64,000 nt of DNA from Xanthobacteraceae bacterium. Its GTDB lineage: Bacteria > Pseudomonadota > Alphaproteobacteria > Rhizobiales > Xanthobacteraceae. The DNA is taken from positions 744,001 through 808,000 of the forward strand of contig JAHBZB010000001.1 of NCBI GenBank assembly GCA_019635635.1, given 5' to 3'. The notes beneath the pieces are model-generated. The model saw only the letters and a program-made list of their open reading frames with translations. It made no database searches and was not told the DNA's origin. Shown here one piece after another: positions 54,639-64,000 of this stretch; the stretch's first letter is position 1, and the number at the start of each line of letters is the position of its first letter. The translations under genes and the position numbers were made by a program.

Positions 54639-56897
54639 ATGCGTGGCTCACTCGGCGGTCCGCGCGTTTTGCTGAGACGTCTCCGCGAAACCATGGCGGA
54701 GCAGATCAGCGCGCAGGAACGGCTCGACAAGATCGTGGTGCTGATCGCCGCCAACATGGTGGCGGAAGTCTGCTCCGTCTACGTGTTGCGCGTGGACGGA
54801 ACGCTTGAGCTATACGCCACCGAAGGTCTGAACCCGGAAGCCGTCCACATGACGGTATTGGATTCCGGCGAAGGCCTCGTCGGCCTCGTCGCGAAAGAAG
54901 CCGAACCGCTCAATCTGCCGAACGCGCAAAACCATCCTTCGTTCTCCTACAAACCGGAGACGGGCGAAGAAATCTATAACTCCTTCCTTGGCGTGCCGAT
55001 CCTGCGCGCAGGCAATACGCTCGGCGTGCTCGTAGTGCAGAACCGCGCGCGGCGCACTTACTCTGAAGAAGAAGTCGAAGCGCTCCAGACGACCGCGATG
55101 GTGCTCGCGGAAATGATCGCCTCGGGCGAACTGACCGCGCTTGCGACGCCGGGCCACGAACCGGCCGCGCGCCGTTCGCTGCAACTGAACGGCCTTGCGC
55201 TCGCCGAAGGCATCGGCCTCGGCCGCGTGGTGCTGCACGAGCCGCGCATTCACGCCCAGAACGTGATCGCTGACGACGTGAACCGCGAACTCGCCCGGCT
55301 CGACGGGGCGGTCGAAACGCTGCGCTCCTCGATCGACGTCATGCTAGAGGACGAAGGCATGGCGCGCGCGGGCGAACACCGCGATGTGCTTGAGGCCTAC
55401 CGTATGTTCGCGCAGGACCGCGGCTGGATGAAAAAACTCCAGGAAGCGGTGCAGACCGGCATCACCGCGGAAGCCGCGGTCGAGCGTGTGCAGTCCGACA
55501 CGCGCGCGCGCATGCTGCGCCAGACCGATCCTTACATCCGCGAGCGGCTGCACGATCTCGACGATCTCGCGAACCGCCTGATGCGCGAACTCACCGGCGC
55601 GGACCCAGCAGCGCGCACGAGCAGCCTTCCGGACAACGCCATTCTGGTCGCGCGCAATATGAGCCCGGCAGCGCTTCTGGATTACGACCGTTCGCGGCTG
55701 CGCGGCATCGTGCTCGAGGAAGGCGCGCCGACGAGCCATGTCGCGATCGTGGCGCGCGCGCTGGGCGTGCCCGCGGTCGGCCAGGTCGCGAATGCGACCG
55801 GCCTTGCGGACCAAGGCGATGCGATCATCGTCGACGGCGAAACCGGCGAAGTGCAGTTGCGCCCGCCGCCGGATCTCGAGCGCGCTTATGTCGAGAAGGT
55901 GAAACTGCGTGCGCGGAGACAGGCACAATACGCGGCCTTGCGCGACCGCGAGGCTATCACCAAAGACGGCGTGAAGATCGATCTCCTGATGAATGCGGGG
56001 CTGCTCGTCGATCTGCCACATCTTGCGGAAGCGGGTGCCGACGGCATCGGGCTGTTTCGCACCGAACTGCAATTCATGATCGCGGCGGCACTGCCGCGTA
56101 CCAGTGAGCAGTACCAGCTTTATCGCTCGGTGCTGGATGCGGCGAAGGACAAGCCCGTTACCTTCCGCACGCTCGATATTGGTGGCGACAAGGTGCTGCC
56201 TTATCTGCGTTCGGTGGAGGAAGAAAATCCGGCACTTGGCTGGCGCGCGATCCGGCTTGCGCTCGACCGGCCAGGGCTGTTGCGCGCGCAGGTGCGGGCG
56301 CTCTTGCGTGCGGCGGCGGGACGCGAGCTTCGCATCATGTTTCCGATGGTCGCGGTGGTTTCCGAGTTCGATAATGCGCGTGCGCTGGTCGAGCGGGAAT
56401 TGACCTATCTACGCCGTCACGGGCACAGGCTGCCGAACCAGGTCATGGTTGGTGCGATGCTGGAAGTGCCGTCGCTGCTGTTCGCGCTCGACGACATTCT
56501 GGAGCGCGCCGACTTTCTCTCGGTCGGCTCGAACGATCTGGTGCAATTCCTGTTCGCGGCCGACCGCGGCAACGCGCAGGTCGCGAACCGCTTCGATCCG
56601 CTGTCGCCGCCGAGTTTGCGCGTCTTGAAGATGATCGCGGACACCTGCAAGAGGCACGGCAAGCCGTTTACGCTTTGCGGCGAGCTTGCCGCGAAGCCGC
56701 TGGAGGCGATGGCGCTGATTGCGCTCGGTTTCCGTTCCCTGTCGTTGTCGCCCGCGATGATCGGTCCGGTGAAGGCGATGATCCTTGCGCTCGATGCGGG
56801 CGAGGCGGCAAAAGCGGTTGAGCCGCTGTTTCAGGCGGGTGCTTCGGGCCGCGAGAAGTTGCGCGCCTTTGCGCAGGAAGCCGGGATTCCGGTTTAA
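54639..56897 (+). CDS. ptsP: Phosphoenolpyruvate--protein phosphotransferase of the nitrogen PTS (EI-Ntr)
   Basis: A 752-residue enzyme. A GAF domain (about 25-165) is followed by the PTS EI domains. The phosphorylated histidine is in GAPTSHVAIVARALG (near residue 366) and the PEP-binding barrel includes GLFRTELQFM, MFPMVAVVSE and SVGSNDLVQFLF. EI-Ntr passes phosphate to NPr and EIIA-Ntr, and in relatives responds to glutamine through its GAF domain. NPr and EIIA-Ntr genes are not in this window. It follows lysC, with prfA 9 bp after. Confidence 0.95.
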   Translation: MRGSLGGPRVLLRRLRETMAEQISAQERLDKIVVLIAANMVAEVCSVYVLRVDGTLELYATEGLNPEAVHMTVLDSGEGLVGLVAKEAEPLNLPNAQNHPSFSYKPETGEEIYNSFLGVPILRAGNTLGVLVVQNRARRTYSEEEVEALQTTAMVLAEMIASGELTALATPGHEPAARRSLQLNGLALAEGIGLGRVVLHEPRIHAQNVIADDVNRELARLDGAVETLRSSIDVMLEDEGMARAGEHRDVLEAYRMFAQDRGWMKKLQEAVQTGITAEAAVERVQSDTRARMLRQTDPYIRERLHDLDDLANRLMRELTGADPAARTSSLPDNAILVARNMSPAALLDYDRSRLRGIVLEEGAPTSHVAIVARALGVPAVGQVANATGLADQGDAIIVDGETGEVQLRPPPDLERAYVEKVKLRARRQAQYAALRDREAITKDGVKIDLLMNAGLLVDLPHLAEAGADGIGLFRTELQFMIAAALPRTSEQYQLYRSVLDAAKDKPVTFRTLDIGGDKVLPYLRSVEEENPALGWRAIRLALDRPGLLRAQVRALLRAAAGRELRIMFPMVAVVSEFDNARALVERELTYLRRHGHRLPNQVMVGAMLEVPSLLFALDDILERADFLSVGSNDLVQFLFAADRGNAQVANRFDPLSPPSLRVLKMIADTCKRHGKPFTLCGELAAKPLEAMALIALGFRSLSLSPAMIGPVKAMILALDAGEAAKAVEPLFQAGASGREKLRAFAQEAGIPV

Positions 56898-56906
56898 GGA
56901 ACGACC

Positions 56907-57986
56907 ATGTTGCCGCTTCAGCGCCTCGAGGCGCTTATCGCCCGTCATGCCGAACTGGAGGCTGCGCTTTCGCAAAGCGCCGGCGGCGACAAGTTCGTGA
57001 AGCTCTCGCGCGAACACGCCGAGCTTTCGCCGGTGATTGAGGACGTAAAAGCATTGAAGCAGGCGCAAGACGATCTTGCGGGCGCCGAGCAACTCCTTGC
57101 GGGCAACGACGCCGAGATGGCGCGGCTGGCTGCCGACGAAAAGCGCGAGCTTGAGACCAGGATCGAGGAACTGGAAAAGAAGCTTCGCCTTGCGCTGATA
57201 CCCAAGGACGAAGCGGATTCGCACGACGCGATCCTCGAAGTACGCGCCGGCACCGGCGGCGACGAGGCTTCGCTATTCGCAGGCGACCTGTTCCGCATGT
57301 ATGAGCGCTACGCCGTCTCGCAGGGCTGGAAGGTCGAGGTGCTGTCAGCGAGCGAAGGTGCAGCCGGAGGATACAAGGAAATCATCGCGGCGATCCGGGG
57401 CAAGGGCGCGTTCGCGCGGCTCAAATTCGAATCCGGGGTGCATCGCGTGCAGCGCGTTCCCGATACCGAAGCCTCGGGCCGCATCCATACTTCGGCCGCG
57501 ACCGTCGCGGTGCTCCCCGAAGCTGAAGACGTCGATATCGAGATCAACGAAGCAGACCTGAAGACGGATGTGTTTCGTGCCTCGGGCGCAGGCGGCCAGC
57601 ACGTGAACAAGACCGAGTCGGCCGTGCGCATCACGCATCTTCCGACCGGAATTGTGGTCGCGGTGCAGGACGAACGCTCGCAACACAAGAACCGCGCGCG
57701 CGCGATGATGTTACTCAAGACCAAGCTCTACGACATGGAGCGTCAGCGCGTGGATTCGGCGCGCGCCTCCGAGCGCAAGAGCAAGGTCGGCTCGGGCGAC
57801 CGTTCGGAAAGAATCCGCACTTATAATTTTCCGCAGGCACGCGTTACCGATCACCGCATCAATCTGACGCTGCACAAGCTGCCGCAGATCATGGAAGGTC
57901 CGGCGCTCGGCGAGATCATCGACGCGCTGGTGGCCGAGCATCAGGCGGCGCTCTTGGCCGACGAAGAGAGCAAACTCTCGGCATGA
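56907..57986 (+). CDS. prfA: Peptide chain release factor 1
   Basis: A 359-residue release factor for UAA and UAG codons. The codon-recognition tripeptide is PDT, in [16 protein letters not shown], and the GGQ motif is in [12 protein letters not shown] (near residue 229), the target of PrmC methylation. The preceding ELEKKL domain is standard. The TGA stop overlaps the prmC start (ATGA). The whole ptsP-prfA-prmC order is common in alphaproteobacteria. Confidence 0.97.
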   Translation: MLPLQRLEALIARHAELEAALSQSAGGDKFVKLSREHAELSPVIEDVKALKQAQDDLAGAEQLLAGNDAEMARLAADEKRELETRIEELEKKLRLALIPKDEADSHDAILEVRAGTGGDEASLFAGDLFRMYERYAVSQGWKVEVLSASEGAAGGYKEIIAAIRGKGAFARLKFESGVHRVQRVPDTEASGRIHTSAATVAVLPEAEDVDIEINEADLKTDVFRASGAGGQHVNKTESAVRITHLPTGIVVAVQDERSQHKNRARAMMLLKTKLYDMERQRVDSARASERKSKVGSGDRSERIRTYNFPQARVTDHRINLTLHKLPQIMEGPALGEIIDALVAEHQAALLADEESKLSA

Positions 57987-58861
57987 CGGCCGGGCGACTG
58001 CCGCTAAATAGCTACTCCGCGATGCGCCGCGAAGGCGCTGATTTGCTTCGCAAGGCAAATGTCGAAAGCGCAGATGCGGACGCCCGTATTCTACTTTGTC
58101 ATGTGACGAAGATGGATGCGACTGCGCTGATCCTTCGTGAAGGCGAAATCGCGCGGTGCGATGAGACCGCGGCGTATTTCCTTTTGATCGAGCGCAGAAG
58201 TGCGGGCGAACCGGTCGCGCGCATCGTTGGCGAAAAGGAATTCTGGAGCCTTCGCTTCGCGCTCGGCGGCGACACGCTGGTCCCGCGCCCCGAGACCGAA
58301 ACCATCGTCGAGGCGGCACTCGCGGAAATCGGCGACAGAAAGCGCGAACTTTCCATTCTCGATCTCGGAACGGGAACGGGCGCGATCCTCGCGGCACTTC
58401 TTTCCGAACTGCCGAACGCAAGCGGCATCGCGGTCGACCGCAGCGAAGCCGCGCTTCATGTCGCTCGCGAAAACTTGCGCAACCTTTCGCTGGGCGGCCG
58501 CGTTTCCTATCTGTGTGGCGACTGGGCGAATGCGGTTGGCGGAACTTTCGATCTCGTCGTTTCCAATCCGCCTTATATTGCCAGCGACGAGGTGGCCTTA
58601 TTATCGCCTGAAGTACGCGAGCATGATCCGCGGCTTGCGCTCGACGGTGGACCGGATGGTCTCGCGGCGTACCGGATCATCGTTAACCAGCTTTGCGAAC
58701 TGCTTGCAGAAGATGGCAAGGCGGTGCTGGAACTGGGCCTGGGTCAGGAAGCATCGGTGAGCGGGTTCGCCTACGAGACGGCCAAGCTTTCGGTCGCAGG
58801 CGAAGCCCGGAAAGACCTCGCGGGTATCCCGCGAGCACTCGTTATCCACGCCAAAAGGTGA
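57983..58861 (+). CDS. prmC: Release-factor glutamine methyltransferase
   Basis: A 292-residue SAM-dependent enzyme that methylates the GGQ glutamine of release factors. The SAM motif is [18 protein letters not shown] and the active-site NPPY is in [10 protein letters not shown] (near 195-198). The N-terminal helical domain is present. The ATG overlaps the prfA stop, so enzyme and substrate are translationally coupled. Confidence 0.96.
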   Translation: MTAGRLPLNSYSAMRREGADLLRKANVESADADARILLCHVTKMDATALILREGEIARCDETAAYFLLIERRSAGEPVARIVGEKEFWSLRFALGGDTLVPRPETETIVEAALAEIGDRKRELSILDLGTGTGAILAALLSELPNASGIAVDRSEAALHVARENLRNLSLGGRVSYLCGDWANAVGGTFDLVVSNPPYIASDEVALLSPEVREHDPRLALDGGPDGLAAYRIIVNQLCELLAEDGKAVLELGLGQEASVSGFAYETAKLSVAGEARKDLAGIPRALVIHAKR

Positions 58862-59196
58862 GGCAAAATAGCGCTTGGAAGGCACCGCAAGACGCACTAG
58901 TGTCTTTCCAGATTCGATCCGGCCCCGCTTCAAGAGCGAAGGCTTCTGAAAGCAAAGCTGGCCAATAGGCCGCTACAGCCGGGTCCTACGCATCAGCAAA
59001 CGAAGCGCGAGACGATAGGTTTTCCGCGCGAAGCCGAGGGCGAAACATCCGCGTCTTAAACGCGAGATTTCCGGTCGAATGACCAACAACAAACATGGCC
59101 TGGCGTTTTTGTTGCCGGGCGGCATGTGCGGTTTGTCCGGAGTGACAAGCCGAACGAGGACGGATTGACCGTCACCTGAAAAGAGAAAGTTTCTGC
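58862..59196. other. 335-bp region upstream of the DUF4167 gene, nothing recognised
   Basis: No gene, tRNA or clear terminator is seen. The sequence has several short AT-richer patches and a GGAAATC/GATTTCC-like palindrome near 59070, but no strong signal. A leader or promoter for the next gene is likely. Confidence 0.4.
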
Positions 59197-59877
59197 ATGA
59201 GAAACGGACAGCAGCACCACAACAATCATAAGCGCATGCGCGGCCGCAATCGCCGTGGCGGCGGGCATAATCCGCTGACGCGCGTTTATGAATCGAACGG
59301 ACCCGATGTGAAGATCCGCGGCACCGCGAATCATATCGCGGAAAAGTATTTGCAGCTGGCCCGTGACGCGCAGTCCGGCGGCGATCCGGTTTCCGCCGAA
59401 AGCTATCTCCAGCACGCCGAACACTATTTCCGCCTGATTGCAGCCGCGCAGCAGCAGATGGCGCAGAATAATCCGAACTATCAGGCGCAGCCGATCCAGC
59501 GCAGCGATCAGGACGGTGGCGACGACGAGGAAGGCGACGAGGGCGAAGGCGGCGATACGCGCTTCAACAGCCCTGCGCAGTTTCAGGAGCAGCCACAGCA
59601 ACAGCAGCAGAACAACGCGCCGCGCCCGCAGCCGCAGAATATGCCGCAGCCGAATATTCCCGATAACGGCCTGCCCGCCTTCATCACCGGCGGTGCCCAG
59701 CAGGGCAATTTCAACGGCGGCGAAGGCGAGCAGCAGCAGGGTGGCAATCGGTTCAACCGCAATCGCGGCCGCAACCGCTTCAACAACCGCAATCGCAACG
59801 AAGGCGGCGACAACCGCGAGCAGGGCAGCCAGAGCCAGCCTGCGCCGGCCGAAGCCAAGCCCGATCCGGCCGAATAA
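59197..59877 (+). CDS. DUF4167 domain protein with Q/N-rich low-complexity tail
   Basis: A 226-residue protein. The N-terminus MRNGQQHHNNHKRMRGRNRR is very basic and His/Asn-rich. A short DUF4167 helical domain follows (GPDVKIRGTANHIAEKYLQL and AESYLQHAEHYFRLI). The rest is Gln-, Asn-, Gly- and Pro-rich with RGRNRFNNRNRN-type repeats, which looks intrinsically disordered and RNA-binding. The function is unknown. A purine-rich AAAAGAGAAAG precedes the ATG. Confidence 0.85.
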   Translation: MRNGQQHHNNHKRMRGRNRRGGGHNPLTRVYESNGPDVKIRGTANHIAEKYLQLARDAQSGGDPVSAESYLQHAEHYFRLIAAAQQQMAQNNPNYQAQPIQRSDQDGGDDEEGDEGEGGDTRFNSPAQFQEQPQQQQQNNAPRPQPQNMPQPNIPDNGLPAFITGGAQQGNFNGGEGEQQQGGNRFNRNRGRNRFNNRNRNEGGDNREQGSQSQPAPAEAKPDPAE

Positions 59878-60645
59878 TCAGTCCAGCATTTCGACGCTGT
59901 CGCCTTCCGCGAGGTTTCCCGCGGTGACGACGCGCGCATAGACGCCGAGATCGGTCTCGCCGGTCTTGCGCCAGATCGCTTCCGGCACGTCGATGTCGCG
60001 CTCGGCGTTTTCCGGGTTCACTTCGGTCGCGGCACAACGCACGACCTTCTTCGTGATTTTCAGATCGACGCTGCCGGCGCGAATGGTCTTGCCGATCAGG
60101 TCGAACTCCGACCACGGTGCCCAGCCTTCGAGATAAATGTTCGCGCGAAAGCGCAGCGGATGGATTTCGCGACCCATCGACGCGGAGAGATCGCGCACCG
60201 TCGCGAGATTCACGACGTGCGCGACCTTCGCCGAAACGTCGGAAAAGCTGTGGCCGGGGGATTCCAGCACCTTCAGGGCGCCTCGCGCCTCGCGTCCCAT
60301 GAACTCGTGGAAGAAATATTCGATCGCCGCGCGGCCGGCTTCCGATTTCAGGCTCGCTTCCACCATCGGCACGCCGTCCTTGATCACGGTCAAGGTGCCG
60401 CTCGTGTCGTCGTAGTTGGTTTCGAGCGCGGCGAGTTTCGCGTTCCGCATCAGGCACAGGAACTTGATCTTCGGCTGCCAGTTCGGTGCCGCCGGATCGA
60501 ACCCCGACGGGCCATTTTCGATTGCGAAGGAGCGGTCGGCCGGGAAGGTTTCGCCGACGCCCAGCGATACGTTTTTGAGTTTTTCGCCGGATAGACCTTT
60601 GACGGGATAGCGGTAGAGGGAGACGATCCTGGCGGGTCCGGACAT
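59878..60645 (-). CDS. MOSC domain protein
   Basis: A 255-residue protein with an MOSC-N beta-barrel start (IVSLYRYPVKGLSGEKL) and an MOSC domain whose conserved cysteine is in KKVVRCAATEVNPE. MOSC proteins handle sulfur on a cysteine and bind molybdopterin in cofactor sulfuration or N-hydroxylated base reduction. The start at 60645 is favoured because GGGGA lies at about 12 bases upstream; ATG codons 9 and 36 bases further up are alternatives. It converges with DUF4167 with stops directly adjacent. Confidence 0.88.
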   Translation of the reverse strand: MSGPARIVSLYRYPVKGLSGEKLKNVSLGVGETFPADRSFAIENGPSGFDPAAPNWQPKIKFLCLMRNAKLAALETNYDDTSGTLTVIKDGVPMVEASLKSEAGRAAIEYFFHEFMGREARGALKVLESPGHSFSDVSAKVAHVVNLATVRDLSASMGREIHPLRFRANIYLEGWAPWSEFDLIGKTIRAGSVDLKITKKVVRCAATEVNPENAERDIDVPEAIWRKTGETDLGVYARVVTAGNLAEGDSVEMLD

Positions 60646-60808
60646 GGTTTCCATTTCCCCTGAACCGGCCGGTCCCGGCAAGCGTTAAGGAAGCTCAGTT
60701 TTTCACTTTTGGGGTCTTTTCCGCATGGCGGATAGTTCCCATCTATCCGGCGGGTGCCGCGTCCGGGCCTTTTAAGGACGAGAGGCGGCAGGCCGAAGGA
60801 GAATACCC

Positions 60809-63412
60809 ATGAACTTTGAAAAATATACCGAGCGCGCGCGGGGCTTCGTGCAGTCCGCCCAGTCGCTCGCGCTTCGCGAAGGCAATCAGCAATTCACCCC
60901 CGAGCACCTGCTTAAGGTGCTGCTCGACGACCCCGAGGGTCTCGCCGCCGGTTTGATCGACCGTGCCGGCGGCCGCTCGCGCGACGTGTTGTCCGCGGTC
61001 GAAATCGCTCTCGGCAAGATGCCGAAGGTAGAAGGCGCCGGTGCCGGCCAAATATACCTGACCCCGCAACTCGCGCGCGTGTTCGACACCGCAGAGAAGG
61101 CCGCCGAAAAAGCAGGCGACAATTTCGTGACCGTGGAGCGGCTTCTGCTCGCGCTCACCATCGAAAAAGATACCGAAGCGGGCAAATTGCTCGCCCGCGC
61201 GGGCGTCACCGCGCAGAACCTCAATTCCGCGATCGAGCAGCTTCGCAAGGGCCGCACGGCGGATTCGGCCTCGGCCGAGAACGCTTATGATGCGCTCAAG
61301 CGCTATGCGCGCGACCTCACCGAGGCCGCGCGTAGCGGCAAGCTCGATCCGGTGATCGGCCGCGAGGAGGAAATCCGCCGTACGATTCAGGTGCTTTCCC
61401 GCCGCACCAAGAACAACCCCGTGCTGATCGGCGAACCCGGCGTCGGCAAGACGGCGATCGTCGAAGGCTTGGCGCTTCGCATCGTCAACGGCGATGTGCC
61501 GGAGAGCCTGAAGGACAAGAAGCTCCTGGCGCTCGATCTCGGCGCGCTCGTGGCCGGCGCGAAATACCGCGGTGAGTTCGAGGAGCGCCTGAAGGGCGTG
61601 TTGCAGGAAGTGACAGCCGCGAACGGCGAGATCATTCTCTTCATCGACGAAATGCATACGCTGATGGGTGCCGGCAAGGCCGACGGCGCGATGGACGCCG
61701 CGAACTTGCTGAAACCCGCGCTCGCGCGCGGCGAACTGCATTGCGTCGGTGCGACCACGCTCGACGAATATCGCAAGCATGTGGAGAAGGACGCAGCACT
61801 CGCGCGGCGCTTCCAGCCCGTGTTCGTGGGCGAGCCGACGGTGGAAGACACCGTTTCGATCCTGCGCGGCATCAAGGAGAAATACGAACTGCATCATGGC
61901 GTTCGCATTCTCGACTCGGCGCTGGTCTCCGCCGCTTCGCTGTCGAACCGCTACATCACCGACCGTTTCCTGCCGGACAAGGCCATCGACCTCGTCGATG
62001 AGGCCGCGGCGCGGTTGCGCATGCAGGTCGACTCGAAGCCCGAGGAACTGGACGAGGTCGATCGCCGTCTCGTGCAGCTCAAGATCGAGCAGGAGGCGCT
62101 GAAGAAGGAAACCGACGCGGCGTCGAAGGACCGGCTGAAGAAGCTCGAGAAGGAAGTTGCCGCGCTCGAGGAGCAGTCGGCGGCGATGACTTCGCGCTGG
62201 CAGGGCGAAAAGGAAAAGCTCGGCTCGGCACAGAAAATCAAGGCGGATCTCGAAACCGCGCGCAACGAACTCGCGATCGCGCAGCGCAAGGGCGAATACC
62301 AGCGCGCGGGCGAACTGACCTATTCGATCATTCCGGGGCTTGAGAAGAAGCTTTCGGATGTCGAGGAACAGAGCCGCAGCGCCATGGTGGAAGAGGCGGT
62401 GACGCCGAACCACATCGCGCAGGTGGTCTCGCGCTGGACCGGCGTGCCGGTCGATCGCATGCTCGAAGGCGAGCGCGAGAAATTGCTTCGCATGGAAGAC
62501 GAGATCGCGAAGCGCGTGGTCGGCCAGGCCGAGGCGGTGCATGCGGTTTCGACCGCGGTGCGGCGCGCGCGTGCGGGTTTACAGGATCCGAACCGGCCGA
62601 TCGGCTCGTTCATGTTCCTCGGCCCCACCGGCGTTGGCAAAACCGAACTCACGAAGGCGCTCGCGCGCTTCCTGTTCGACGACGAGAACGCGCTCCAGCG
62701 GATCGACATGTCCGAATACATGGAGAAGCACTCGGTCGCGCGTCTGATCGGCGCGCCTCCGGGCTATGTCGGCTATGAGGAAGGCGGCACGCTCACCGAA
62801 GCGGTGCGCCGCCGGCCTTATCAGGTGATCCTGTTCGACGAGATCGAGAAGGCGCACCCGGATGTCTTCAACGTGCTCTTGCAGGTACTCGACGAAGGCC
62901 GTCTCACCGACGGGCAGGGGCGCACGGTCGACTTCCGGAATACGCTGATCGTGATGACCTCGAACCTGGGCGCGGAATTTCTGGTCTCGCTCGGCGAGAA
63001 GGACGATGTCGACAGCGTGCGCGAGCAGGTGATGGCGGTGGTGCGTTCGCACTTCCGTCCGGAATTCCTGAACCGCGTGGACGAGATCATCCTGTTCCAC
63101 CGGCTCAAGAAAGAGCAGATGGGCGCGATCGTCGATATCCAGATCGCGCGGCTCCAGAAGTTGCTCGACGAGCACAAGATCGAGATCGAGCTGAAGCCCG
63201 AAGCCCGCGCACTGCTCGCGGAGAAGGGCTACGATCCCGCCTTCGGCGCGCGCCCCTTGAAGCGTGCGATCCAGAAGATGTTGCAGGATCCGCTGGCCGA
63301 GAAACTCCTGGGCGGGGAGATCAAGGACGGCTCGAAGGTGAAAGTTGGCGCGGGCGCGGACCGGCTGATCTTCGAGACTTCCGGAAAAAGCGCGGTCGGC
63401 AAGGCCGCGTAA
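60809..63412 (+). CDS. clpB: ATP-dependent disaggregase ClpB
   Basis: An 867-residue Hsp100 chaperone that resolves aggregates with DnaK. The N-terminal repeat domain (about 1-145) is followed by Walker A1 GEPGVGKT (near 208-215), the coiled-coil M domain (about 400-520) and Walker A2 GPTGVGKTE (near 605-613). It lacks a ClpP-binding loop. AAGGAG lies 8 bases before the ATG. Heat-shock control is expected; a weak RpoH-like element (CTTTTC, 16 bases, CCCATC at 60716-60743) is present upstream but is far from consensus. Confidence 0.97.
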   Translation: MNFEKYTERARGFVQSAQSLALREGNQQFTPEHLLKVLLDDPEGLAAGLIDRAGGRSRDVLSAVEIALGKMPKVEGAGAGQIYLTPQLARVFDTAEKAAEKAGDNFVTVERLLLALTIEKDTEAGKLLARAGVTAQNLNSAIEQLRKGRTADSASAENAYDALKRYARDLTEAARSGKLDPVIGREEEIRRTIQVLSRRTKNNPVLIGEPGVGKTAIVEGLALRIVNGDVPESLKDKKLLALDLGALVAGAKYRGEFEERLKGVLQEVTAANGEIILFIDEMHTLMGAGKADGAMDAANLLKPALARGELHCVGATTLDEYRKHVEKDAALARRFQPVFVGEPTVEDTVSILRGIKEKYELHHGVRILDSALVSAASLSNRYITDRFLPDKAIDLVDEAAARLRMQVDSKPEELDEVDRRLVQLKIEQEALKKETDAASKDRLKKLEKEVAALEEQSAAMTSRWQGEKEKLGSAQKIKADLETARNELAIAQRKGEYQRAGELTYSIIPGLEKKLSDVEEQSRSAMVEEAVTPNHIAQVVSRWTGVPVDRMLEGEREKLLRMEDEIAKRVVGQAEAVHAVSTAVRRARAGLQDPNRPIGSFMFLGPTGVGKTELTKALARFLFDDENALQRIDMSEYMEKHSVARLIGAPPGYVGYEEGGTLTEAVRRRPYQVILFDEIEKAHPDVFNVLLQVLDEGRLTDGQGRTVDFRNTLIVMTSNLGAEFLVSLGEKDDVDSVREQVMAVVRSHFRPEFLNRVDEIILFHRLKKEQMGAIVDIQIARLQKLLDEHKIEIELKPEARALLAEKGYDPAFGARPLKRAIQKMLQDPLAEKLLGGEIKDGSKVKVGAGADRLIFETSGKSAVGKAA

Positions 63413-63422
63413 CGGAAAAAAC

Positions 63423-63454
63423 AAAAACGGCCGGGAAATTTCCCGGCCGTTTTT
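63423..63454. terminator. Bidirectional terminator after clpB
   Basis: A perfect 16-bp palindrome (AAAAACGGCCGGGAAA and its complement) with A and T tracts at both ends. It serves clpB and the convergent secreted-protein gene. Confidence 0.92.
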
Positions 63455-63470
63455 CTTTATCTGGGGTCTC

Positions 63471-63806
63471 TCAGCGATTGAAGGTCGACTTCAACTCGTC
63501 GATGTAGCGGCGCACGACCGGCTCGTCCGGGCCACCGCCGAAGATGTAGAAGATGCCTTTGTCGGCGATGCAGCGGAAACCGACCTGATAATCGGTGCGG
63601 TCACCGAAGGTAGTCTGGCCTATGGTTTCGATGCGCGTGAAGCCGGTGCTGCGCATGGCGTCTTCGGCGCGCGAATTGCAATCCCGCTGTGACAGTCTGG
63701 TTTCATCCCAGAGGCTCGAGATCGACGGAATCTTCGACTGCGCCAGCGCGCTGCCCGAGATCGCGAAAAGAAGCGCCGAGGCGGCAACGCATGTTTTGTA
63801 GTTCAT
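63471..63806 (-). CDS. Small secreted protein, unknown function
   Basis: A 111-residue exported protein (signal peptide about 1-22, cleavage after ALA). The mature part of about 89 residues contains two cysteines (DCNSRAED and GFRCIADKG), likely to form a disulfide, and a glycine-rich IFGGGPDEPV turn. I do not recognise a family. Purine-rich GGGAGGTCC precedes the ATG and supports the start. It is convergent with clpB. Confidence 0.72.
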   Translation of the reverse strand: MNYKTCVAASALLFAISGSALAQSKIPSISSLWDETRLSQRDCNSRAEDAMRSTGFTRIETIGQTTFGDRTDYQVGFRCIADKGIFYIFGGGPDEPVVRRYIDELKSTFNR

Positions 63807-63966
63807 GAAGGACCTCCCTGAGAATTCATCAAGCCTAACCGGAACCGGCCGCCGCGAGAAGCGCCGTCGCGCCGGGCTAACGAATATGTGTAGCGGCGGA
63901 CGTTGTATTCCCGCCGGGCTGTTTTATGATTTCCGGCAATGGTTCATCGGAGGCTTGGGTCCAACA

Positions 63967-64000
63967 TGAAAAAGCTTTTTGCCGGCGCGGTTCTGGGTGC
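63967..64000 (+). CDS. Start of a secreted protein (cut by window end)
   Basis: Eleven codons are visible: MKKLFAGAVLG, a typical signal-peptide start with two lysines and a hydrophobic core. GGAGG lies about 13 bases before the ATG. Nothing can be said about the product. Confidence 0.5.

Noticed and set aside
57420-57500. PDT tripeptide in RF1 as an altered codon reader
   Set aside because: The family motif is P-x-T with a variable middle residue, and PDT is, from memory, common in related alphaproteobacteria.
60716-60743. RpoH (heat-shock) promoter for clpB
   Set aside because: CTTTTC-16-CCCATC is only a partial match to CTTGAA/CCCCAT-type consensus; too weak to annotate as a feature.
60743-62542. 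599-codon open frame antisense to clpB
   Set aside because: Shadow frame; clpB is certain from its motifs.

Overview
The window is a continuous stretch of high-GC bacterial chromosome, about 60% GC or slightly more by eye. It comes from an alphaproteobacterium of the order Hyphomicrobiales (Rhizobiales), most like the Bradyrhizobium/Xanthobacteraceae side of the order. This is inferred from gene content: CarD beside a seven-iron ferredoxin and a SUV3-like helicase, cobS-cobT, DUF1178, DUF4167, DUF3108, an NdvA-like exporter, the PTS-Ntr enzyme EI (ptsP), and the order prfA-prmC-DUF4167-MOSC-clpB. No prophage, insertion sequence, integrase-linked island, CRISPR array or rRNA operon is visible. 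The gene set is almost entirely core or housekeeping.

Layout. 1-6.5 kb: end of an AEC transporter, gluQRS, an AlkA-type glycosylase coupled to a carboxylesterase, an HNH nuclease, dsbB, tRNA-Leu(CAA), a small membrane protein, a DUF5996 protein, and a coupled TauE/DedA-type membrane pair. 6.8-9.8 kb: an orphan NMT1-type binding protein and an NdvA-like ABC exporter, both preceded by striking inverted repeats. 9.8-19.1 kb: a lipid-flavoured block with a thiolase, two unrelated acyl-CoA synthetases, DUF924 and a flippase, plus a D,D-carboxypeptidase coupled to a COG0523 metal GTPase. 19.1-24.6 kb: envelope proteins (CAP lipoprotein, MscS-family channel, SNase-like protein, M48 protease lipoprotein) and tRNA-Arg(CCT). 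24.7-29.2 kb: carD, fdxA, an S4 protein and a helicase. 29.2-31.8 kb: two tandem DUF3108 paralogues flanked by non-coding DNA rich in GANTC sites. 31.8-38.9 kb: rpmB, the cobS-cobT-phytase-like operon, a J-protein, bolA, aroB-aroK. 38.9-48.3 kb: a 47-aa membrane protein overlapping xerD, accA, an L,D-transpeptidase, secA, a parvulin, argJ, mutT and a lone Flp pilin. 48.3-64 kb: methyltransferase, comF, nitrilase-family amidase, DUF1178, EamA transporter, ubiG, lysC, ptsP, prfA-prmC, DUF4167, MOSC, clpB and two small secreted proteins (one cut by the window end).

Functional links visible in the DNA are mostly translational coupling by ATGA, GTGA or TAATG overlaps: glycosylase-esterase, DedA-TauE, carboxypeptidase-GTPase, acyl-CoA synthetase-DUF924, SNase-M48, helicase-S4, 47-aa protein-xerD, amidase-DUF1178 and prfA-prmC. 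Four strong hairpin terminators separate convergent units.

I found no clearly new multi-gene system. The most unusual signals are non-coding. The gap at 29245-29746 holds ten GANTC sites, the target of the alphaproteobacterial CcrM methylase, in 345 bp; five of them lie about one helical turn apart, and a 26-bp direct repeat is involved. A second set of four helically spaced GANTC sites lies upstream of the DUF3108 pair. A symmetric repeat element with two mutually exclusive hairpins lies before the NdvA-like gene, and a perfect 9-bp inverted repeat abuts the ribosome binding site of the orphan binding protein.
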